The translations under genes and the position numbers were made by a program. This document shows positions 31,932 to 42,849 of a stretch of 64,000 bases of DNA, one piece after another. This stretch comes from Typhlomys cinereus (Eukaryota > Chordata > Mammalia > Rodentia > Platacanthomyidae): NCBI GenBank assembly GCA_023101885.1, contig JALPQD010000916.1, forward strand, positions 186,001 through 250,000, read 5' to 3'. Each line of letters begins with the position of its first letter. Position 1 is the stretch's first letter. Below the pieces are notes generated by a model. The model saw only the letters and a list, made by a program, of their open reading frames with translations. It was not told where the DNA came from and made no database searches.

Positions 31932-32150
31932 ATTGACAGTGTCTAGGTGCAGCTGCTGCCTTGTCTAGGTGCAGCTGCTGCCTTGTCTAGGTGCAGCTGC
32001 TGCCTTGTCTAGGTGCAGCTGCTGCCTTGTCTAGGTGCAGCTGCTGCATCATCTAGATGAGGCTTCGCTGCATCATCCAGGTGCAGCTTCTCCGAGTCGT
32101 CCAGGTGCAGCTTCTCCGAGTTGTCCAGGTGCAGCTTCTCTGACTTGTCA
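31932..32150. repeat. 22-bp then 24-bp minisatellite
   Basis: GTCTAGGTGCAGCTGCTGCC plus TT starts at 31941, 31963, 31985, 32007 and 32029. After a transition unit it becomes a related 24-base unit (GTCCAGGTGCAGCTTCTCCG plus AGTT), about three copies to 32142. Each 22-base unit contains CAGCTG. Confidence 0.94.
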
Positions 32151-33466
32151 GCAGTGCCCATCTGCAGAGACCCAGGCACGGGGTAGTTTGTTTGAAAAAA
32201 TAAGTGAAAGGATAATTCTTTTGTTTCCTCTGGTCCTCTGCAGAAATGAAAGGGCCTCACAAGAAGCGTGGTGTGACGCAGCCCTGGTTCATCTCGGCCT
32301 CCACTAACTTTCTCATCTAGATCACTTTCCTGGGTCAGCCTCCCCCAACACTGAGAGCCATGGAAAAACCAGCTCCCAGGAAAGCCACACGCAGACCCCC
32401 AATAAACTGGCTGCTGTCAGTATGCTGTGATTTATTGATTGATTGTAATGGGTAGAAACTGGCTATTGACAGAGGGCTTTTCTGGCTATTTATTGATGCT
32501 GCTGATTCTTGGCAGCAAAGGGAGAGCTGGCGGACGTGGGCATCAGTGAGAAGGCTGGTAGATGCGGGCATTGGGGGAGAGGGGCTGGGAGGTCCTGTGT
32601 TCACAGAAGCCCCGAGGACGCAGACGATCGAGCCGCAGCCACAGCCGTGGATATCTAGCTAGTGTGGAGTCGGGATTGAGGCTGCTTCGCAAACGCACCA
32701 GCTCAGCAGAGGAGATTCTGGAGGGCACAGGCCACGTGGCCCGTGTTGCTAAGCAAGGCTTCACTCTGCTCTGAGACCAGGCAAGTCCACACGACCCAAG
32801 GAAAGAGTGGCACTGGGGTGATGAACCTCAGCTGGTGTGGAGGACACTTTGGAGTTTGGATGCCCTATCAGATGCCACACACGACCCTGGTGTGCTTCAG
32901 AGTGTGGTATTCAAGCTTGGAGGGCCGAGAAGCAAGCTACTGACATGGAGATGGGCACCTGGCAGAAGGTCGCCCACGGGGTGGTTTCACAGGGGCCTCT
33001 GCACTTGTGGACTGTTGTGCCGTGGGTCAGGCTTGGACTCGGTCAGTTACTCTGCTGATAAATTCACGACCAAATGGCTTAAAGGGGCTCATGGTGGCTA
33101 ATGACTGACTTGTCCAGCTCTACCTCTTAGTCCAGCTTGGCAGGAGAGCTCACAGCAACACCAGAGGTCCAGGCCACACCCCTGCACAGGACTGCTGAGA
33201 GAGGACACAGCTCACTTGCCAGGTGGAATGTACCACTTCACCAAGCTCCTTCCTTATCTGCCTGTCCCAGGACTGGTCCTAGCTACCGTGAGCTGGCCTC
33301 CCCATGAATTAGACAGTCTGCTGCAGGCTTGCCAGGACCTAACTACTAATTCTGCACAAATGTGCCCAGAACTCAAGATTCAATTGTCAAGTGGACGCCT
33401 GCATCTAACTGCGACAAATTCCATCTCAGCACGAGTCATCTATGATGTAGTAGCTCAGAGCCCTCA
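32151..33466. other. Single-copy, no gene seen
   Basis: About 1.3 kb of unique sequence with an AT-richer patch at 32400-32520. Frames up to 90 codons. No transposon or gene was recognised. Confidence 0.4.
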
Positions 33467-33675
33467 CCGAACATTCATATGCACCAACATGTGCCGGATT
33501 CACCGAACATTCATATGCACCAACATGTGCCGGATTCACCAAACATTCATATGCACCAACATGTGCCGGATTCACCAAACATTCATATGCACCAACATGT
33601 GCCGTATTCACCGAACATTCATATGCACCAACATGTTCTGTACTCACTGAACGTTCATTATGCACTAATATGTGT
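33467..33675. repeat. 36-bp minisatellite, ~5.8 copies
   Basis: CCGAACATTCATATGCACCA plus ACATGTGCCGGATTCA starts at 33467, 33503, 33539, 33575, 33611 and 33647 (last copy diverged). The 12-codon period gives a plus frame repeating Phe-Ile-Cys-Thr-Asn-Met-Cys-Arg-Ile-His and a minus frame as well; neither has gene context. Confidence 0.96.
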
Positions 33676-33689
33676 CCAGCTGTCAGTAC

Positions 33690-33830
33690 TCTTCTTATTA
33701 CTGTGGTCAGATCCTGACAAGCAACAACCTAAATAAGGTTGATTTGGGGTCGTGGTTTGGCAGGGTACAGTTCATCATGGTGGCAAAGACAGTCTGAAGA
33801 TGACTGACCAGCAAATACATAGGTAGCATA
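33690..33830 (-). mobile_element. MaLR LTR fragment, antisense
   Basis: 'cttattactgtggtcagatcctgacaagcaacaacct', 'ttggcagggtacagttcatcatggtggcaaag' follows the start of antisense rodent MaLR LTRs. The rest is not recognisable past about 33830. Confidence 0.6.
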
Positions 33831-35039
33831 ACAAGCAAATGTGGGGGGCGGCTGGGTGAGGTGGTGGGAGACACTTAGGAAAACAAAAGATTGCTTATAG
33901 TAGAGTTCTCTGAAGTCAAACACAGAACTGGGGGCAAAGCGGGGCCTGGCGTTGGACGGAGCAGGAAAGCGCGCCGTGCAGCGGTCCACGGGAGAGCGAG
34001 CTGCACAGAAGTCCACAGAAAGGTCACTTGCTTCGGCAGCAAGATCATACTCCAACATGGCGTGGGCTGGGTGAGTTGTGAAGGACATTTTATTTTACAC
34101 AGAACTTGTGAAGTCCAAGGTGAAGCTGTTGTTGTTTAGGCAAGGTCTGGCGAGGTCTGGTAAGGCCTGGCATCTGTTCTGACGCACTTTGCATGTCCCA
34201 GAGCAGAGAAGCCCTGATCTCATGAAGCACAAGGGCAAAGGGGAGGAGTGCCCCTCTCCAGCCATGGAGACCCACCGCAAGGAGACACCCTTGGTGCCCC
34301 TTCAAGATCCTTCCGCTGTTGCACAGGGACACCTTAACTTTGTGGGGCGCGTCAGGGCCGTAGCAGCGTCCATTTATGCCCCTGGGCCGAGCAGGCAGTC
34401 CTGGGATGTTTGCAGCACCCTTACATTTCCTGACCCCCACCTTATAAACTGGAAGCCAGTGTAACAGCAGCTTGCCATGGTTGTGAGACCCTGCTCACAC
34501 GACCCTGCTCACAGGAATGGTCACGTGACCATTCTCCGTCTAAGTCAGCCCGGTTCCCCATGGAGCAGATTCCATTTCCGCTTTCTGCCGCTTTCTGGCA
34601 GGGCTGTCTGCTGCCAAGATGAGGCCAGAGGTGCTTCACCTGTGGGAGCAGAGGGACCCTGTGTCTATCAAAATGACTGACTGCTAAGGCCTTTTGTGAT
34701 GACCTAATCCACTACAAGGCATTCAGAGTGGTCACGACCTAGGTATGTCCCCAGTGGGCCCCAACCAGAGCCATTCCGTGGAGACAGAGCTTCCGGTGGG
34801 AGGGTTTGGGACGTGTCAGATCTAATACACAGACACTTGTTTCGACTTCTCTGGAACAAGTACCCAAAAGTTGACTGGGTGGAGCTTAAGTCAGTGTCTG
34901 ACTTGGGGCGAGAGACACATGGGCACTTGCTGTAGAGTCTAGCCATCTGAGTCAGCCAAGGGAGTCTTTGACAGAGGAGGAGAACCAGCTTCAACACCTC
35001 TCATGGGTCTCAGTCCTCTATCTTCTGAGTTCCAAGTGA
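33831..35039. other. Single-copy, no gene seen
   Basis: Unique sequence. Part of 33831-34100 may be further diverged LTR. Three copies of a GGTCTGG-type word occur near 34145-34170. No gene was recognised. Confidence 0.35.
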
Positions 35040-36860
35040 CCTGCCTGAGATCCATGCCTGCACTCACACATGCACCACACACACACTCATCACACAAGTA
35101 CCACACGTGCATCACACACACATCACACACATGCACATGCCTGAGACCCATGCCTGTACTCACACATGCACCACACACACACATCACACACATGCACGTG
35201 TCTGAGATCCACGCCTATACTCACACATTCATCACAAACCCATCATACACATACACATGCCTGAGATCCATGCCTGTACTCACACATGCATCACACACAC
35301 ATCACACAATGCACATACCTGAGATCCATGCCTGTTCTCACACATGCATCACACACACATCACACATACATCACACATACATATTGCACACATGCACATG
35401 CCTGCGATCCACACCCATACTCACACATGCATCACACAAGCATCACATACACATCACATACCTGAGACCCACACCTGTATTCACACATGTATCACACATG
35501 CATCATGCACACACATATCACACACATGCACGTCTTAGATCCACACCTGTACTCACACATGCATTACACATACACTCATCACACAAGCATCACAAATGCA
35601 TCACACATGTATCACATATGCATCATGCACACACATCACATACATGCACATACCTGAGATCTACACCTGTATTCACACATGCATCTCACACACATGTGCG
35701 TCATACATGCATCATGTACATGCACATGCCTTAGATCCATGCCTGTACTCACACACACATCTCACACACACTCATCATACAAGCATCATACATGTATCAC
35801 ACATAGCACACATATGCACATACCTGAGATCCATGCCTGTACTCACACATGCATCATATATACACACAAATCACACACATGCACATACCTGAGATGTTCA
35901 TACCTGTAATCACACATGCATCACACATACACAAACACATATTGCATGCATGTATGTCATACACATGCATGTCACATACATGCATGCTGAGATGTTCATG
36001 CCTGTACTCACACATGCAACACACATACACAAACACACATACATCACACATATTCACATGTTCAAAATTTCCATGTCATACATGCATCACACATGCATAC
36101 ACACATGCATCATACATATGCACATATCTGAGATGTCCATATCTACTCACACATGCATCACACACATACACATGTGCACACAATTATCACACATGCATGC
36201 ATTACACACCTACATCATAAACATGAGCAAGATGTCCATACCTGCAGTCACAAACACATCATACACAAACACACACACATACTCATACATACATTATACA
36301 CATGTATATATCACATGCACATACATTACACACTACACATATGCACTTACAAATCACACATATGCACACACATACATCATGTACACACATGCACACACTT
36401 ATGTGCTCACACACATGCACACACCACACAAATATATACACATACACATGCATCACACATATATGCACACATGCATCACATACATGTACATGTATGTGAT
36501 ACTCTAGATGTATGCATTGATATATATCACTCAGATACATACGGCCCCCACACATCACACACATATGCCTACTTCATATACATATTTACATATATACACA
36601 TCCATGTACATTACTCATACACATTTATCACACACATATGCATTACACACACATTCGTATCACACACATGCATCATACACACATCGCATACACACAGACC
36701 ACACCTGTATACACAAAATACACACACTCTGTAAGTAGCTGTGTACACTCACACACACAGTAAGTAGCTGTATATGTGAACACACACACTCTACAAGTTG
36801 TACACACGCACACATGTGTGCACACACACACACACACACACACACTGTAGTAGCTGTGCT
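35040..36860. repeat. 1.8-kb CA-type array with phrase repeats
   Basis: The phrase CTGAGATCCATGCCTGTACT followed by CACACATGCATCACACA recurs about a dozen times from 35045 to about 36240, at variable spacing of roughly 50-130 bases. After that the tract becomes simple (CA)n/(CATA)n with ATGCATCACACA words and ends with (CA)n near 36820-36845. The frames across it (up to 243 codons, His/Thr rich) are translated repeat. Confidence 0.94.
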
Positions 36861-36879
36861 ATTTTCCGAAGTGGCGTTG

Positions 36880-37095
36880 TCACTCTACCATCTGCTGGCA
36901 ATGCTGCAAAGGCTGCTCTGGAATTTAGTGTGGCTCAGCATTAGGTGAGGGTTTTAAATCTTAGCCATTCCCGTCAGAATGTGGGGCTTTCTCGTTGGGC
37001 TGTTAATCTGCTGTCTTATAATGACCAATGATGCTAATGTACTGTCTCTTCACGTGCTTTCTCTTTTCTCTGAATTCTTAAAATAATTGCTTTAA
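36880..37095 (-). mobile_element. L1 fragment, antisense
   Basis: 'ttaaatcttagccattcccgtcagaatgtgg', 'ttgggctgttaatctgctgtcttataatgaccaatgatgctaatg', 'tcttcacgtgctttc' follows the antisense L1 ORF2 end ('tagccattctgac...gatttgcatttccctgatgactaatgatgttgagc...cttttcatgtgctt'). Diverged, so probably an old L1M copy. Confidence 0.6.
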
Positions 37096-37154
37096 AAATG
37101 AATTAACTTACTGAGGCTGTAATATATAAACATGTACATAGAAGAATGACAGGT

Positions 37155-37700
37155 GGGTGTCAGAGCAAAAGTGGATGGATGGACTACAGATGGATTACAG
37201 TGAATAAATAGATACATGGGAAGATGAGTTGATGGGTGGGTATGTAGATGGATGGATGAATGGATGGATGAGTACAGAGGTTGGTAGATGGATGGGTAGG
37301 TGAGTAGATACATGGATATGTAGATGGATGGGTGGGCGGATGAGTGGTAGGTGAGTGGATGGATGGATGGATGGATGGATGAATGGACAGATGAGTAGTG
37401 GGTGGGTGGGTGGATGGACGAGTAAATGGATGGATGGGTAGACAGATGAGTGGTGGGTGGATGGATGGATGGATGGAGAGATGGATGGGTAGATGGATGA
37501 ATGGTAGATGGATGGATGAATGGGTAGATGAATGAGTGGTGGATGGATAGACAGATGAGTGGATGGATGGATGGATGGATGGGTAGATGGATGAATGGTG
37601 GCTGTATGGATGGATAGGTAGATGGATGAGTGGTGGATGGATAGCCAGATGAGTGGATGGATGGACGGATGAGTGGTAGTGGATGGATGAATGAGTAGAC
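37155..37700. repeat. (GATG)n tetranucleotide array
   Basis: About 545 bases of interrupted GATG/GGAT repeats with runs such as GGATGGATGGATGGATGGAT and GAGTGGTGGGTGG interruptions. A 241-codon minus frame (Ile-His-Pro-Ser repeats) is translated repeat. Confidence 0.96.
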
Positions 37701-37714
37701 AGGAATAATTTCAG

Positions 37715-37870
37715 TCTTGTTATACACCAGGCATGGTTGCAGGTTCTTCAGAAACTGCAGTGGATAAGACAGAGTCCCTGCCCTCATGGGATTTTCGTCC
37801 ACATGAGAGACAGGCAATGATCATCACAATGAAAGGTTTGTACACAGCTGCTATAGGAGGAGAAGTCACA
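37715..37870 (+). mobile_element. Ancient L2 fragment
   Basis: 'acaccaggcatggttgcaggttcttcagaaactgcagtggataagacagagtccctgccctcatgggattttcgtcc' matches the L2 3' pattern (gccaggcactgttctaggcact...cagtgaacaa.acagac..aatccctgccctcatggagctt), followed by 'gagacaggcaatgatcatcaca'. Confidence 0.7.
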
Positions 37871-38104
37871 TGCAATGGCTTGTGAGGGGCACGTCAATAA
37901 GACCTTGATTGTCACCTTTATTTCTTCTACTCTCTGTGAACTGCTCAGTGACCTTTTTAGTTCCCCTCCTTCTTGTTCACCTCTCCTTTTTCCCTCCCTC
38001 TCTCTGCTTTGCCTGTGTCTTCAGCTTCACTCACAGTGGCTTGTGTTCAGTCCATATCTTCTAACCAACCATTCCCATTTCTCTGTCCCCCCAAAGACAG
38101 GCAT

Positions 38105-38222
38105 CTAAGTCTGCTCAGGCTCTTGTGACAAAATACTGCAAACTGAACATTAAAACAGTGGAAGATTAGTTCTCATGGTCCTGGGGGCTGGTAGTGCCTG
38201 TCAAGGTGTTGACAGTAGGGGC
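38105..38222 (-). mobile_element. MLT1-type LTR end, antisense
   Basis: 'gctcaggctcttgtgacaaaatactgcaaactgaacattaaaacagtggaagattagttctcatggtcctgggggctgg', 'tgtcaaggtgttgacag' follows antisense MLT1 ('gctagggctgccataacaaaatacc..agactgggtggcttaaacaacagaa.tttattctcacagttctggaggctgg...gatcaaggtgt'). It stops where the next tandem array starts. Confidence 0.65.
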
Positions 38223-38500
38223 GAACTAGCTCCTGGGGTCTTCCTGTGGTGGGGCAAGCTAGCTCCCGGGGTCTTCCTGTGGTGGGGTGAGCTAGCTCCC
38301 AGGGGTCTTCTTGTGGTAGGGGCGAGCTAGCTCCCGGGGTCTTCCTGTGGTGGGGCGAGCTAGTTCCCGGGATCTTCCTGTGGTGGGGTGAGCTAGCTCC
38401 CAGGGGTCTTCTTGTGGTAGGGGTGAGCTAGGTCCCGGGGTCTTCCTGTGGTGGGGCGAGCTAGCTCCAAGGAGTCTTCCTGTGGTGAGGTGAGCTATCC
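38215..38500. repeat. 33-35-bp minisatellite, ~8 copies
   Basis: Units like AGCTAGCTCCCGGGGTCTTC plus CTGTGGTGGGGCG, 33 to 35 bases. Length variation comes from an extra G in the G runs. Outer copies are the most diverged. The array abuts the MLT1 fragment. Confidence 0.94.
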
Positions 38501-38994
38501 CCCCAAGGTGTCATTGAAGGGAGACTAAGTCCCTGAGACTGGTCTTTTCTTGCCTCCCAGCAGTGTAACACAGGGGCTTCAGTGTGTGAAGCTGAGGGAG
38601 CCCAGACATTCAGACTGTGTCATAGAGCTTCTCACATCCTTCTTGCTCATTCATGAATTTCCTGCACACAGCTCAGGGTTGGTTCTGCAGAGGCACTTGG
38701 TTAAACTCCTCCACGAGTGGAGGAAGAAAGCAATGAGATGCACACAGGACCAGTGCTCAGCAGAGGAAAAATTCCATCCAACAGCCAGGTGTCTCCTGCA
38801 AGCCGACCCCTCCCAGCAGAGCTGTGCCTGGCTTGTCCAGATCCTTTGCTTGTCTGCGGGCTCTGATGGGACACAGCTGCCCTCTGTCCACTTGCTCCAG
38901 GAAAGTTCACTGGCTCCAGTTCTTTCTGTTGTGGCCTTGTGTTCGTAGTACCCACGTTGGGAAAAGACAGGGGTGGGGACTGTGCTTCTTTTAT
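38501..38994. other. Single-copy, no gene seen
   Basis: Unique sequence. A 132-codon plus frame (38550-38948) overlaps an 84-codon minus frame; neither shows a domain. Remaining MLT1 sequence may be hidden here. Confidence 0.35.
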
Positions 38995-39105
38995 GCTACT
39001 TTTACTTTGAGACAGGGTCTGGCTGTGTATCCCAGGCTGGCCTTGAACTCAGGATCCTCCTGCCCCAGCCTCCAAGTGCTGGGATGAAGGCATGATCCAC
39101 CACCT
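38995..39105 (-). mobile_element. B1 SINE, antisense
   Basis: 'ttactttgagacagggtctggctgtgtatcccaggctggccttgaactcaggatcctcctgccccagcctccaagtgctgggatgaaggcatgatccaccac' is a clear antisense B1. The right edge is the 5' end of the element, where it joins the 40-base minisatellite. Confidence 0.92.
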
Positions 39106-39498
39106 AGCAAGAATGCCCTCCTGGGAGTGGGCGTGGCCAGCACCTAGCAAGAATGCCCTCCTGGGAGTGGGCGTGGTCAGCACCTAGCAAGAATGCCCTC
39201 CTGGGAGTGGGCGTGGCCACCACCTAGCAAGAATGCCCTCCTGGGAGTGGGCGTGGCCAGCACCTAGCAAGAGTGCCCTCCTGGGAGTGGGCATAGCCAG
39301 TACCCAGCAAAATGCCCTCCTGGAAGTGGGTGTGGTCACCACCTAGTAAGAATGCCCTCCTGGAGTGGGCCTGGCCAGCACCCAGCATGAATGTCCTCCT
39401 GGGAGTAGGCATGGCCAGCACCCAGCATGAATGTCCTCCTGGGAGTAAGTGTGGCCAGCACCCAGCATGAATGTCCTCCTGGGAGTGGGCGTGGCCAG
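39101..39498. repeat. 40-bp minisatellite, 10 copies
   Basis: CACCTAGCAAGAATGCCCTC plus CTGGGAGTGGGCGTGGCCAG starts at 39101, 39141, 39181, 39221 and 39261. It continues with diverged CACCCAGCATGAATGTCCTC copies to 39498. The first CACCTAGC overlaps the last bases of the antisense B1. The unit's GGGCGTGGCC resembles the B1 5' start (GGGCGTGGTGG). Confidence 0.96.
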
Positions 39499-39689
39499 GC
39501 ATGGCTGATTTCTAGTCCTTTCCTCCATCAGCCACCTGGGACTTTAAAGCTCAGCAAATATTTGTTGTTTTAATTGAACCCCAAGTGCCTCTGAATGATT
39601 GCAAATGTCCATGAAATGCACATGCAATTCAAGGTATATGAAGAAGCAGCGCAGGTGACTACTGTCATGCTAGAGGAAGCTTCAGTCAC
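39499..39689. other. Single-copy, no feature seen
   Basis: Short AT-richer unique interval. Confidence 0.35.
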
Positions 39690-39797
39690 GGGTCATCTGC
39701 CTGACACAGACCTGTGCAGTTCATGCTTGTCCCGGGTCATGTGCGTGACACAGACACGTGCAGTTCGTGCTTGTCCCGGGTCATGTGTGTGACATCT
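39690..39797. repeat. 44-bp minisatellite, ~2.4 copies
   Basis: GGGTCAT starts units at 39690, 39734 and 39778. The unit continues GTGCGTGACACAGACACGTG and CAGTTCGTGCTTGTCCC. Confidence 0.93.
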
Positions 39798-40369
39798 GTG
39801 TGACATGGATCCCCACAGTTCATACATGGCCAATTCTTGCAACAAAAATCTTTTTTGGACTTAAACATTCTGGTGGGTCATTCTGGTGACCTTTCAAAGT
39901 CGATGGAAGGACGCCCCACACTATGTCATTTGGTCTCCTCTGTGGTGACCCCACCATGCACTCCAGCACCCAAACGGAGCCCTCACATCCTTCAAGGCCC
40001 CTGAATGGCAAATGCTGGCTTGCTGTGCTAGGATTGCTCCGCCCCGACTCAGGGATGGCTGTCCCCACGTGGCTGGGGAGCTACCTGGGAATGGGTGTGG
40101 CTGCACCCCAGCTCTCTGGGGGATCCAGCCAAGACACCAGTCAGACACACCTTCACCATCACACCCTGCACTGAGCAGTGGAGAGGAGGTTTATGGCCCT
40201 GCCTTGAGCCGTAAGGTTTATTCCTGCAGTTAGCCAGCCATTGTCCCCTGACCCAGCACCTCCTTCATCCTTAGTGGCCTTGTCAGAATCCACTTGTAAC
40301 AGGAACAAGCTGGGGTGTGAGACATGGGGTGTGGGGCAGGAGCATCAGGGACCTTAATGAAAACACCAA
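39798..40369. other. Single-copy, no feature seen
   Basis: Unique sequence. Frames below 90 codons with no domain. Confidence 0.35.
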
Positions 40370-40665
40370 CATGGCAGTCACTGCACTGGGCGGAGTGTGG
40401 CAGTCACTGAGGTGGGTGGAGTGTGGCAGTCACTGCATCTGTTGTGGGCGGAGCGTGGCAGTCACTGCAGCTGCAGTGGACAGAGCGAGGCAGTCACTGC
40501 AGTGGGTGGAGTGTGGCAGTCACTGCAGTGGGCGGAGCGTGGCAGTCACTGCAGTGGATGGAGCGTGGCAGTCACTGCTGTGAGCGTAGCTTGGCAATCA
40601 CTGCAGCTGCAGTGGGTGGAGCGTGGCAGTCACTGCAGTGGGCGGAGCATGGCAGTCCTCTAGGG
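40370..40665. repeat. ~26-bp minisatellite, ~11 copies
   Basis: Units like GGCAGTCACTGCAGTGGGCG plus GAGCGT, mostly 26 bases, with some longer copies that gain an extra CTGCAG. The core CACTGCAGTG is palindromic. Confidence 0.93.
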
Positions 40666-41109
40666 AATGCTGGTAGATGCCTTGGTGTTGCTTCTCCCCA
40701 AGTCTGTGGTGCTGGGTACGTTGCACCACACAGAAGCTTAGATTCCTCAGAGACAAGTGGAGATGTGACCCTCCGTGAATGAGCCGTGCAGATGCACTGG
40801 AGCTGAGCATGCAGAAGGCCTGGCATGCAGTGGCTCGATCTGTGCTGTCAGCAGGCTCTAGGCGCAGTCAGCTACCTTAGGAGCATTTACACCATGTTTG
40901 CTGATGCAGGAGAAACATGGGCTACTTCACCTGACCGCTGAGGGAGACGCCATATGTGAAAGCCTGTGCACTTCCCGGCAGGAGGGCGGGGCCAAGCCTT
41001 GGTGCTCCAGGGCCTCGAGGACAGAGAGGGCAGTACATCCTCTGATCGGCCACACAGCACTGCAGTGTCTACTCGCAGTGCTGATTGTTGAACTCATGAT
41101 GCAGTGTCA
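40666..41109. other. Single-copy, no feature seen
   Basis: Unique sequence without recognised gene or repeat. Confidence 0.35.
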
Positions 41110-41525
41110 TAGTTAGGCACAGGTGTCAACTTGACAGTTGAGGGTTGAGCTCTGGGCACATTTGTAGAGAATTAGTGGTTGAGTTAGGCCTAGAACAAAT
41201 CTGCAAAAGACTGTCTAGCTGATGGGGAAGGTCCAGGTGGGTGGGACTAGGCCTTGAAGAGATGAATAAAATACTGAGAGCCAGTTGAGGAAGTTGGCAT
41301 CCTTCTGTTCACTTGGCCAGACATACTGGTCTGGCAAGTAAGGATCGTCTCTCTCTCAGCTGTTATGTGGTGATGGTGTGGCCAGTTCCCTCAGCTCTGG
41401 TGTTGGTGTGAGCTCTCCTGTCAAGCTGGACTGAGAACTGTAACTGAACTGTCATAAGGAAATAAACCCTTTATTCCCTTAAGCTGTTTGGTGGTCATTT
41501 ATCAGCAATCATGCAGGCGAACTGC
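41110..41525 (+). mobile_element. Rodent MaLR solo LTR, plus orientation
   Basis: Opens 'gttaggcacaggtgtcaacttgacag', passes 'gagctctgggcacatttgtagagaatta', 'ggtccaggtgggtgggactaggcc', 'cagctgttatgtggtgatggtgtggccagttccctcagctc', and ends 'aaataaaccctttattcccttaagctgtttggtggtcatttatcagcaatca'. The AATAAA at 41461-41466 is the LTR polyadenylation signal. It is the same type of LTR as the antisense copy at 10788-11142. No internal sequence is attached. Confidence 0.8.
41461..41466 (+). promoter_or_regulatory. LTR polyadenylation signal AATAAA
   Basis: Canonical AATAAA in the expected R-region position of the plus-strand MaLR LTR. Current use is unknown. Confidence 0.5.
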
Positions 41526-41665
41526 AGCAGTAGCTATGCTGGCTGACCTGTCCACACTGCTGACCTGGCTGCACTAGATGACCTGTCCACGCTGCTGGCC
41601 TGTCCACATTGCTGACCAGTCCATGTTACCGAGTTATCTGGCCGCACTGACCTCTCCCTGCTGTG
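41526..41665. repeat. Degenerate ~20-24-bp repeat
   Basis: Repeated GCTGACCTGTCCACACTGCT-like words with irregular spacing, following directly after the LTR. Confidence 0.65.
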
Positions 41666-42279
41666 ACCCGCATCTTTGGCTCGTCCTGTTGCTGTGGCCC
41701 ACAGTCCAGGCTCACACCACATTTTTATGAGCTCTGGTGACCTGGGCTGCACCCTAAATTATGAAGCAAAGTTTGTTTAATGATCTTTAATTAATTTTAA
41801 TCACTTACATTCTTGAATGGTGGCTCAGTGTTCTGAGTCTCAGACCCTCGGCTCACGCTGGGACATCTGCCAGTCTCCTTATTAAAGACTCATTCCCCTA
41901 GCACTGTTTGATAATGAAAGGCTTTAAAGCAAGCCCCCAAATATTCGATCTGAAATGGGGAGCTCTTGGGATCCAGGAGATGATTGTAGAGGGGGAATGG
42001 ACAACAGGGCTCATTGTCTCAGAATCTACAAAAGGAAACTTTTGTTAGGGGGACGTGGCTTTGCCAGTGACATGGGGCTCCAACTCCTGTTCCCGGGTCC
42101 CAGCAACACAGTCATCAGCACCCACTGGCGAGAGGCCTTGACCGTCGTCCTTGGGGAACAAGTGACATTCGTCCTGAGGTCACTCCCTCAATGCTAAGGC
42201 TTTATTGGAAATAGGAGGAGAAGGAATCATGACACATGACCCTTTCGTTGTCTGCAGACAGGATGGGGGAGAGGAGCCC
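41666..42279. other. Single-copy, AT-rich part at 41,755-41,820
   Basis: Unique sequence. No gene recognised. The AT-rich 'ttgtttaatgatctttaattaattttaatcactta' is a weak candidate conserved element. Confidence 0.35.
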
Positions 42280-42540
42280 TTGGTTCCGAGGTAAGGCTTA
42301 TACTAAGGCTTCTCGGGGCAGAGGCTGCGTGGTTCCGAGGTAAGGCCCACACTAAGGCTTCTCGGGGCAGAGGCTGCGTGGTTCCGAGGTAAGGCCCACA
42401 CTAAGGCTTCTCGGGGCAGAGGCTGTGTGGTTCCGAGGTAAGGCTTATACTAAGGCTTCTCGGGGCAGAGGCTGCGTGGTTCCGAGGTAAGGCCCACACT
42501 AAGGCTTCTCAGCAAGGCCAGTGCCCTTGGGACAGAGGCT
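42280..42540. repeat. 49-bp minisatellite, 5 copies
   Basis: GGTTCCGAGGTAAGGCCCAC plus ACTAAGGCTTCTCGGGGCAG and AGGCTGCGT starts at 42282, 42331, 42380, 42429 and 42478. Two copies have CTTATAC instead of CCCACAC. Each contains GAGGTAAGG, which fits the 5' splice-site consensus. Confidence 0.96.
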
Positions 42541-42849
42541 GCAGCGTGTTAAAAAGCCCCCGAGTGTGGCTTGAGAAGGGTCTGCTCCAGCTGCAATGCC
42601 AGGGTGAGTCTTTCAAGCCTGGAAATCACGCTCCTTCCCTTTCACCAGGTGACCTGCCTGGTGAAAGTTTAACATGTTTGTGTCATTCACTAGATTCCCA
42701 CAAAGTTCAGTCGTGCTACATACGTGCATCGTGCGTGTGTTGTAGTGAGAGAGGCAGCTCTCAGGCTGAGCTCCAATGGACACTACTACGTGGACGGGGT
42801 GAGGCAAGCCCAGGGCTACCTACGGTGCTGGGTGCCTCGGGCTTCAGTA
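42541..42849. other. Single-copy, no feature seen
   Basis: Unique sequence; a 109-codon plus frame has no recognised domain. Confidence 0.35.

Noticed and set aside
36884..36898. CTCF-like motif on the minus strand (CCATCTGCTGG core, 13 of 15)
   Set aside because: Falls in the region I assign to an antisense L1 relic and mismatches at two positions including one in the core, so chance is likely.
37155..37700. 241-codon minus frame (Ile-His-Pro-Ser repeats)
   Set aside because: Translation of the GATG tetranucleotide array.
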